Positions 26,927 to 33,405 of a DNA stretch of 64,000 bases are shown here, one piece after another. The translations under genes were made by a program, and so were the position numbers. Under the pieces are notes generated by a model. That model was not told the origin of the DNA. It made no database searches and saw nothing but the letters and a program-made list of their open reading frames with translations. Source of the DNA: an uncultured candidate division Zixibacteria bacterium (GTDB taxonomy: Bacteria; Zixibacteria; MSB-5A5; SM1-73); the NCBI GenBank assembly GCA_903908285.1, contig CAIVRH010000039.1:146787-210786 (forward strand). Reading direction: 5' to 3'. Each line of letters begins with the position of its first letter. Position 1 is the first letter of the stretch.

Positions 26927-27685
26927 TCAAATCCATCCAAGTGCGCTGAATTCCGGAAATCCATTATGCCATATCCCCCAAAAGATGAAGAGGCATAACG
27001 CCAGGATGTAGGTGAAAAAATAGAAAGAGAGAACCGGGTTTTTCAGAAGTTGGATGTGCCTGCGATGTACCAGCCACCAGATGGCCGATGGGATGATAAG
27101 CGCCAGCGGAAATGTGAATATAACCGTCTGTCCCTCCACTCCATTACAGAAGTAGGTAAATCCATAAAGAAGCGAGGCAAATATGGTAAGCGGCAATTTT
27201 GGATTTGAGATTCTTAATACGTCAGAATTAAATGCAATGACGATAAGTCCGATTGAAAGGAGGATGATCCCGCCATCCCAGAGTATGTGTCCCAAAGTCT
27301 CATCGAAGAAATAATCTAAAGCAAAAAGCGGTGAGTCCTTCATCGAAGTTAAATGACGGGAGATAGCGTTGGCTGAAAGGTGCATTCCATGACCTTCCAC
27401 AAAAGTGATCACCCCTAAAATTAGTATGATTACTGCAGCGGGTTGAGTCTTCGAACCCGAATTCCCTCCCGTCCCCGACAATAGAATACCATAGATTTTG
27501 TAAATTAGAAAAACCATGACAAATGGCGTTAGTATGTCAAAAACATCAGCCACCATAAGACGAATTTTGATTTCATAATTTAGAAACACCGGAAAAATGT
27601 GAAAGAAGGCGTAGTTTACTGCATAGATAAGTAACCAAAAAGAAATCTTGTCGTAACGAGATTGAGCAAAACTATTGTTTTCCAA
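26927..27685 (-). CDS. Polytopic membrane protein with conserved-looking His/Glu/Asp clusters
   Basis: 252 residues from a TTG start at 27685; an in-frame ATG just upstream does not exist. About seven membrane helices. Polar residues inside or next to helices stand out: 'VEGHGMHLSAN', 'FDETLGHILWDGG', 'CNGVEGQ' and 'WHNGFPEFS'. Such histidine/acid clusters are common in membrane hydrolases or metal-dependent enzymes, but I recognise no family and claim no reaction. Last gene of the four-gene sigma54 operon, 36 bases after the Omp85-like gene. Confidence 0.6.
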   Translation of the reverse strand: MENNSFAQSRYDKISFWLLIYAVNYAFFHIFPVFLNYEIKIRLMVADVFDILTPFVMVFLIYKIYGILLSGTGGNSGSKTQPAAVIILILGVITFVEGHGMHLSANAISRHLTSMKDSPLFALDYFFDETLGHILWDGGIILLSIGLIVIAFNSDVLRISNPKLPLTIFASLLYGFTYFCNGVEGQTVIFTFPLALIIPSAIWWLVHRRHIQLLKNPVLSFYFFTYILALCLFIFWGIWHNGFPEFSALGWI

Positions 27686-27721
27686 TTTTATCCATTCATC
27701 CGTTGTTGATGGTTCTCAGTT

Positions 27722-28825
27722 CTAGAACACCTGTCCAAAATTCAAAAATATCCGGCTGCCTTCACCACTTACTCCGACATCCAGTCTTACCACGAAATTG
27801 GTCAGATAATAACGCAATCCACCTCCTCCATTGGTTTTCCAATCGTGCCAAGTTACCTTCTTAATATCAGAATAGACTCTGCCGGCATCAACAAACAAAA
27901 TCCCACCGATTCTTTTATAGATTGGGAATCTATATTCTGCTGACGAAATTGTCAAGGTCCGGTCGATAAAGCGGTCAGCTTTGAAGCCCCTGGCAGTCCA
28001 ACCGCCGCCAATGATACTTTGTTCGTAATATGGGGCAGTTCCTTTCACCTGCTGAAGCCAAAAACGCATTGCCAGGACATGAGCTGCGGAAAACAGTTTT
28101 TGATACCGGTTGATCTCCAACCGGTATCTTTGGAAATCGAAGTCACCACCTAAAGATTTTGAGGCGATATCGCAATTGAAACCTATCTTCCAATCTTGAT
28201 GTGGATGAATCTGGCTGTCCCGGGTGTCCCAGCGAAGTTTGGTGACAAAACAAGTGGTCAGATGTTCACCTGTGCCGGGCACTTCTGAGGTCAAAATGGG
28301 ATTTATCCCTTCGTAGCCGTAAACACTGGTATGGTCGAATAACCATCCTATTTCCCCTATGATCCTTTCGGTGAATGCCCGCCCCAAAGTTAGCTCCAGC
28401 TTGGTCATCTCTTTGGGGAACTGCCAGTCATTGTTTTTGGAATAATTGCCAAAACCAAAGAAATTGCTCTTTAGAAATTTATCAAATTCAATTTTCAGAT
28501 CGAAGGCTTTGGAATAAGCAGTCCCCTGACGTATCTCCAAATCGGGAATGGAGAAGGCAAACACATACCACTGTTCCCCCTTGGTGCTGCCAAAAATAAT
28601 AAGGTCAGATGATTCCCCGTGTTTTAATCCATTCTTGATGATGCCCTTACCACCAAGACCGAAGCCAATATCTGAATCATATATAAGAACGGGAAAGGCA
28701 CTGGAGGAACTCTTGTGGGCTGACATTTCCTGCCCGGTGGTATCTGTTTTAGATGCAGAAAAAGCATATTGACATAAAAACAGCAGAATAACGGAGGTAG
28801 TTATGCATTTCAATATCTTGTTCAC
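27722..28825 (-). CDS. Omp85/surface-antigen-type outer membrane beta-barrel protein
   Basis: 367 residues from GTG 28825 (AGGAAAA upstream), with signal peptide (MNKILKCITT...AFSAS). Alternating beta-strand pattern throughout, the barrel lid motif 'GGGWTARGFKADRF' corresponding to the (V/I)RG(F/Y) of the Omp85/TamA/FplA-like barrel, and a terminal Phe. There are no POTRA domains, so it is a bare barrel like the phospholipase-linked or lipid-related surface antigens rather than BamA. In this operon it may move or hold a lipid or modified product at the outer membrane (inference). Confidence 0.8.
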   Translation of the reverse strand: MNKILKCITTSVILLFLCQYAFSASKTDTTGQEMSAHKSSSSAFPVLIYDSDIGFGLGGKGIIKNGLKHGESSDLIIFGSTKGEQWYVFAFSIPDLEIRQGTAYSKAFDLKIEFDKFLKSNFFGFGNYSKNNDWQFPKEMTKLELTLGRAFTERIIGEIGWLFDHTSVYGYEGINPILTSEVPGTGEHLTTCFVTKLRWDTRDSQIHPHQDWKIGFNCDIASKSLGGDFDFQRYRLEINRYQKLFSAAHVLAMRFWLQQVKGTAPYYEQSIIGGGWTARGFKADRFIDRTLTISSAEYRFPIYKRIGGILFVDAGRVYSDIKKVTWHDWKTNGGGGLRYYLTNFVVRLDVGVSGEGSRIFLNFGQVF

Positions 28826-28883
28826 TACAATTTTCCTATTAATTCCGTGATAAATCCCATGTTACAAAATATTGTATTTAAAA

Positions 28884-30905
28884 TTATTTGTCCAGACAAA
28901 TCCCCATACCAACAACATATTCGTGAACAATAGTGATCTCTGAAGCTCCCGCATATCTTTCATCCATCCGACGCGCAAATTCCTTCGCCAATCTGTCTCG
29001 TGCCGACGGCTCGAGGGAGTAATAAAATGTAGTTCCGGCGCCCGATTTCATTACATGGTCATAGACTTCCTGTCCGGTGCGACAGACAAAATCAAAACTG
29101 TCTTGCCTGATCCACTCGGTTTTTAATCCGGATTCTTTCAGGTGTCTCTCTGCTTCTTCTTTGTCCTTGGGAAATTTGAATTTCACTGCTTTTACAAGCG
29201 ATTGCGGCTCCTCCCGGATGATTTCTTCAAATGTCTCGATGGGAACAAGCGGTGATCTATCCAGATGAGCTACAAATCCGACTATCCCACCGGGTCTTAA
29301 TACCTGCTTGAGCAACGGAAATATCTCATCGCAACCCACATATCCGATAAGCCAGGTTAATACTGCCGCGTCAAATGAAGCCGGAGGAACTTTTCTTAAC
29401 TCGTCCAGGATATCTCCCCTTCTGAATTCCACATTCGAGAATCCCCGTCGCTGGATTCGCTTCTTCGCCTGTTCAATCATACCAGCTGTCAGATCGATTC
29501 CCACCACCCTACCTTCAATCCCAACTTTTTCTGCGAGTTTGGCTGAAGAATATCCGGTTCCGCATCCGCAGTCAATAGCCCGTGACCCAGATTTTATCTT
29601 TAGTTTTTCAAATAGGAGATCAATCGGTCCGGAGGCAACTTTTAACCAGTAATCTTCATAGGTGGAACTGACACCGTTATATCCCAAGACGATTTCTTCT
29701 TCACCTGCTATCTCTTGCTCTTTATTTTCTAAAATTTGGAAAAACCTGGGCAATTCCTCTTCCTCCGGTATCGGAATGGGAGGTATGGCTTCTACCGAGA
29801 CGGGCTTTGCATTTTTCACATGTTCACTGAAGAAATCCTGTAACAAGTGCGCCAGACAAAACCGACATGGACGTTTATAATCAGATTGCATTCGGGTAAT
29901 GATGCTGTTTAGGTCCTCTTTCGCTGCGTTTCCGTAAGAAATGGGGATCATGTTGCAGGGGGAGACCTCCCCGGTGCCATCGATGTATATGTGAGAATGG
30001 GCGGCTCCGCATCCGAAAAACTCCGGTGATTCCATGTGAGCGAAAGATGATATGGAGATTCCATTGTCCTTATGGTTATATTCATCCATATACTGAAATA
30101 TCTTTTCGAATTCCTCCATACCGAAATCGAGTTTGGCTGAGGCAATTTTTCCAGCTGGAGTCGGTTCAATTAATTGAAACTCGTTTACTCCCAGGTTCTT
30201 ATTCAATTTTACCAGATTTCGGAAATTTTCCTCCTCCAGTAGTCTCTTTGAAGGGACAGCGCAGGTGTAGGTATAGAAACCCCATTTTTTTGCGGTCTCA
30301 ATCCCTTTAAGCGCAATCTGGTAAGCTCCCCGGACTCCGCGTTTTCTGTCGTGCTCCTTCTCATCGGCGCTGTCTAAACTGATGGAAATAGAATAGACGG
30401 CGGTATCACGCAGTCCCTGAGCAACTTCGTCGGTAAATCCGTATCCGGTGGTGGCGAGAATACCACATGAATCATCCCTTAGCGAACTGCATATCTCCGT
30501 GATATCATGCCTGAGGCAAGGTTCACCGCCGGTGAAGTTGATCACCATAGCGCCTAACTCCTGTAACCGCTGGACTATCTTCTGCAAAGACTCGGTTGGA
30601 AGATCCGAAATCAAGCGTCCTGCATTATAGCAGTGCCAGCAATTAAAGATGCAACCATTCGTGACCGCCAAGTCCACCGATTGAATGGGTGTCTTCTGCT
30701 CTAAACCAAAGTAAGTAGATAAAAATCTATCGAATGCAGGACTGGGGAAGGGGGGGATAAACGTATTGATCACAAACTTATCCTCATATCGTCTGACCTT
30801 TTCTATTTTCAGAAAATCCGTGAGATACCGATAGAACGAGGGTGTAAAGAACTGCATATCGACGCTTTTCGTAAATTCCGCAAGGAATTGTTCATTGTCT
30901 TTCAT
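28884..30905 (-). CDS. Radical SAM/SPASM-like protein fused to a SAM methyltransferase
   Basis: 673 residues. The radical SAM cluster motif is C-x3-C-x2-C ('CIFNCWHC'), with 'NFTGGEP' after it and a later cysteine set ('FFGCGAAHSH', 'VSPCNMIP', 'RPCRFCLAH') like an auxiliary Fe-S site. The second half is a class I methyltransferase: motif I 'DCGCGTGYSSAKLAE' and 'VVGIDLTAGMIEQAKKR'. A short linker rich in Pro and Glu joins them ('PPIPIPEEEE'). The fusion implies two SAM-dependent steps on one substrate, unknown. Given the regulon, a lipid or envelope molecule is possible. Ribosome site GGAGG nine bases upstream. Confidence 0.82.
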   Translation of the reverse strand: MKDNEQFLAEFTKSVDMQFFTPSFYRYLTDFLKIEKVRRYEDKFVINTFIPPFPSPAFDRFLSTYFGLEQKTPIQSVDLAVTNGCIFNCWHCYNAGRLISDLPTESLQKIVQRLQELGAMVINFTGGEPCLRHDITEICSSLRDDSCGILATTGYGFTDEVAQGLRDTAVYSISISLDSADEKEHDRKRGVRGAYQIALKGIETAKKWGFYTYTCAVPSKRLLEEENFRNLVKLNKNLGVNEFQLIEPTPAGKIASAKLDFGMEEFEKIFQYMDEYNHKDNGISISSFAHMESPEFFGCGAAHSHIYIDGTGEVSPCNMIPISYGNAAKEDLNSIITRMQSDYKRPCRFCLAHLLQDFFSEHVKNAKPVSVEAIPPIPIPEEEELPRFFQILENKEQEIAGEEEIVLGYNGVSSTYEDYWLKVASGPIDLLFEKLKIKSGSRAIDCGCGTGYSSAKLAEKVGIEGRVVGIDLTAGMIEQAKKRIQRRGFSNVEFRRGDILDELRKVPPASFDAAVLTWLIGYVGCDEIFPLLKQVLRPGGIVGFVAHLDRSPLVPIETFEEIIREEPQSLVKAVKFKFPKDKEEAERHLKESGLKTEWIRQDSFDFVCRTGQEVYDHVMKSGAGTTFYYSLEPSARDRLAKEFARRMDERYAGASEITIVHEYVVGMGICLDK

Positions 30906-30979
30906 CTTAATTGACCTCCTTTTCCCATGATCGGGACTATGTCACCAAAAATATCAGACTCTGGTTTGATTCTGTTTTC

Positions 30980-31594
30980 TTAAAACCGTACTCCCAAAGA
31001 AAGCCCTATGGCTTGATTATTGGCGAAGTAGCAGGGTTGCAGTCTGATCTGAGTAAAACCATGTTGCTCATTATACCGGTCGACTGCTATGCCAGTGGTT
31101 CGGATGTCATCCAAAGTGCTTCCCACAAAAGCAGCGGCGCCGAGGAAAAACCCTAGCACGGCTAAGGGATTGCCGTGGTTGTCATTGCCCCAGGTGACGA
31201 TTTCAATCTTTGATAAACTATAAATGGCTACCACACCTGCAGCACCTCGAATGAACATACCTGACACAAAACGATCCGTATTTTCTGCATAAAGATGTCC
31301 TATCCCGGGTCCACACAAAAGCCCAAATGAACCGAGGGTGAGCCCGGCAACATTGTTGGTTGCACCTATCTCTTTGCCGGGACACAAAAGCGTTATACCC
31401 ACTGCAATCGGCACTAACGTGCTAAACAAGGAATAACTTAAAGCCCTGGGTTTTGACTTGGGATTTGATTGGATGGATGGTTTTGCTAATACTGTTTGAC
31501 TGCAACAGGCGATAAAGCATAAAACCAGAAGACTGATTTTTATGATTATAAATCTCTCGGTCAATTTAAAAAGATGCGATTTGCATTTCTTCAT
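30980..31594 (-). CDS. Exported hypothetical membrane/outer-membrane protein
   Basis: 204 residues. AGGAGGTGAG before ATG 31594; a signal peptide with a long n-region (hydrophobic IIIKISLLVLCFIACC, possible cleavage after VLA). The mature part has three hydrophobic, glycine-rich stretches ('GLTLGSFGLLCGPGIGHLY', 'GMFIRGAAGVVAIY', 'VLGFFLGAAAFVGS') and ends '...LGVRF' with a terminal Phe as in outer-membrane proteins. Not recognised. First gene of the four-gene operon behind the sigma54 promoter P3. Confidence 0.65.
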   Translation of the reverse strand: MKKCKSHLFKLTERFIIIKISLLVLCFIACCSQTVLAKPSIQSNPKSKPRALSYSLFSTLVPIAVGITLLCPGKEIGATNNVAGLTLGSFGLLCGPGIGHLYAENTDRFVSGMFIRGAAGVVAIYSLSKIEIVTWGNDNHGNPLAVLGFFLGAAAFVGSTLDDIRTTGIAVDRYNEQHGFTQIRLQPCYFANNQAIGLSLGVRF

Positions 31595-31630
31595 TACTCA
31601 CCTCCTGAAAAAGTTCTCACCGATAAGGGA

Positions 31631-31647
31631 TTGCAATAAGTGTGCCA
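31631..31647 (-). promoter_or_regulatory. sigma54 promoter P3 (radical SAM/Omp85 operon)
   Basis: Minus strand TGGCACACTTATTGCAA fits TGGCAC-N5-TTGCA perfectly, with GG-N10-GC. The predicted start is near 31621, 27 bases before the ATG. The 14-bp block is at 31681-31694 and the 40-bp element at 31763-31802. Confidence 0.9.
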
Positions 31648-31762
31648 GTAGGAAAAAGGGATTTGGAAAACAGATAAAGCCAACTAAGCCCTTACTGAAT
31701 AAAGGATTGAAAAAGATTGATTTTTAGAAAAGTTACGACTGAAGAATTTTTCTGAAGTAAAT

Positions 31763-31802
31763 GTTATAGGAGATTAGACTTATATGTATGTTTCTTTATA
31801 AC
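31763..31802 (-). promoter_or_regulatory. 40-bp upstream activator element, copy 3
   Basis: Third copy; 115 bases upstream of P3. Across the three copies 27 of 40 positions are identical by direct alignment. Confidence 0.78.
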
Positions 31803-31840
31803 AGAACTGTATAGAGGAGGCGATCTTCTCCCAGCAGCTA

Positions 31841-31850
31841 GGGGGGGGGG
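31841..31850. repeat. Run of ten G
   Basis: Homopolymer between the response regulator stop (31974) and the activator element 31763-31802. Slippage-prone length. Confidence 0.9.
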
Positions 31851-31973
31851 CAGGAAAATCGGAGACGAAGCTAATGCTCAAAATGGTTCCCTTCACCTTT
31901 ATCCTCTCCATTTCCAGGAAGAGAGGAAAATAAGCAGATGATACTATGCTTGGAAAGATACGTGATTGAGAAA

Positions 31974-33338
31974 TCAGTCCTCGGCAGTACTTGAGCTTAT
32001 ACCCAATTCCTTTATCAGGCGGTTTAAGTAAGTTCTTTGAATCTCCAAAAGCTTGGCAGCTTTTGATTGATTATTATTGGTTAACGACAAAGTCTGGGAA
32101 ATGAATTCCCTTTTGAAATTCTTCAGAGCTTCTTCTAATGGAATTCCGGGGGAGATCTCTTCTAACCCTTTCTGACTCAATTGGGGTGGTAGAAGATCCG
32201 GAGTGATTGTCTCAGATGGTGCTAAAACTACCGCTCTTTCCAAAACATTCTGCAATTCCCGTATGTTCCCGGGCCAATGATAGGTTAGAAATATCTCCAA
32301 AGTGGCCGGATTTATACTGGTTATTCTTTTTTTCATTTCCCGGTTGAACTTTTGCAGGAAATGACTGGTCAAAGTAGAGATATCCTCTTTCCTTTTACGC
32401 AATGGAGGAACCGTTAGGGAGATGACATTTAGACGGAAAAAGAGATCTTCTCTGAATTTTTTGTCCGCCACACCTTGGGTCAAATCCCGGTTGGTAGCCG
32501 CTATTATCCGGCTATCCACTTTTAAGGTTTGATTCCCCCCCACTCTTTCGAATTCGCCCGACTCTAAAAAATGCAAGAACTTAGTCTGAATCACCGGGGT
32601 GATATCTCCGATCTCGTCTAAAAAAACGGTTCCAGTATGAGCATTTTCCAGTCTGCCCTTTTTCCTCTGATAAGCTCCGGTAAAGGAACCTTTCTCATGC
32701 CCGAATAAGTCGCTCTCCAACAGCTGCTCAGATAAAGCTACGCAGTTAACATAGACGAATGGCTTGTCTTTCCTTGGGCTTAAGTTATGAATAGCACGGG
32801 CTAATACCTGTTTTCCGGTGCCGCTCTCTCCCTGGATCAAAATAGTGGACTTAGATTCTGCCACTTTCCGGATAATGTCTTTGATTTTTTGTATCTCCGG
32901 ACTCTCACCCCAGACCATATCATACTGGCTGGCGATCTCCTCTTTCAGATACTCCTTTTCCTGGAACAGATTTTTTCTTTCCAGCGCTTTTTGGATAGTC
33001 AATAGAATATGTTCCGGCTCGCAGGGTTTGGGGATGAAATCATAAGCTCCCCTTTTGATTGCTTCCACTGCTTTCTCGATGGTGGCAAAAGCGGTCAACA
33101 TTATCACCAGGGCTTCCGGCTCTTCTTTCCTTATCCGGCTGAGAGTCTCTATGCCGTCTAATCCCGGCATCATTAAATCCAGCAAAACCACATCCGCCCC
33201 CTCTTTCTTAAATACAGCCAGACCCTCATCTCCATCCTCGGCTGTTGAAACCCGGTATTGATGAAACTTCAGTCTCTCTGCCAAGAGTGTTCTTATCTGG
33301 GGGTCATCGTCTATGATCAATATTTTTTCCTGTGGCAT
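31974..33338 (-). CDS. NtrC-family sigma54-dependent response regulator
   Basis: 454 residues. Receiver domain with phosphoacceptor Asp54 ('LLDLMMPG') and Lys104; AAA+ domain with Walker A GESGTGKQ (170-177) and the sigma54-contact loop GSFTGA (217-222, Ser where Ala is usual); C-terminal Fis-type helix-turn-helix ('NNQSKAAKLLEIQRTYLNRL'). It would bind upstream DNA and drive sigma54 open-complex formation. It sits 67 bases after the kinase gene and immediately upstream of P3, so it is the natural activator for the three sigma54 promoters in this block (inference from position and class). Confidence 0.95.
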   Translation of the reverse strand: MPQEKILIIDDDPQIRTLLAERLKFHQYRVSTAEDGDEGLAVFKKEGADVVLLDLMMPGLDGIETLSRIRKEEPEALVIMLTAFATIEKAVEAIKRGAYDFIPKPCEPEHILLTIQKALERKNLFQEKEYLKEEIASQYDMVWGESPEIQKIKDIIRKVAESKSTILIQGESGTGKQVLARAIHNLSPRKDKPFVYVNCVALSEQLLESDLFGHEKGSFTGAYQRKKGRLENAHTGTVFLDEIGDITPVIQTKFLHFLESGEFERVGGNQTLKVDSRIIAATNRDLTQGVADKKFREDLFFRLNVISLTVPPLRKRKEDISTLTSHFLQKFNREMKKRITSINPATLEIFLTYHWPGNIRELQNVLERAVVLAPSETITPDLLPPQLSQKGLEEISPGIPLEEALKNFKREFISQTLSLTNNNQSKAAKLLEIQRTYLNRLIKELGISSSTAED

Positions 33339-33405
33339 GGATTTTCCTTACAATATACTCTGGATTTCTAACCTGAGCTTAAGAATCCAGGGTTAAGTTT
33401 TATTG

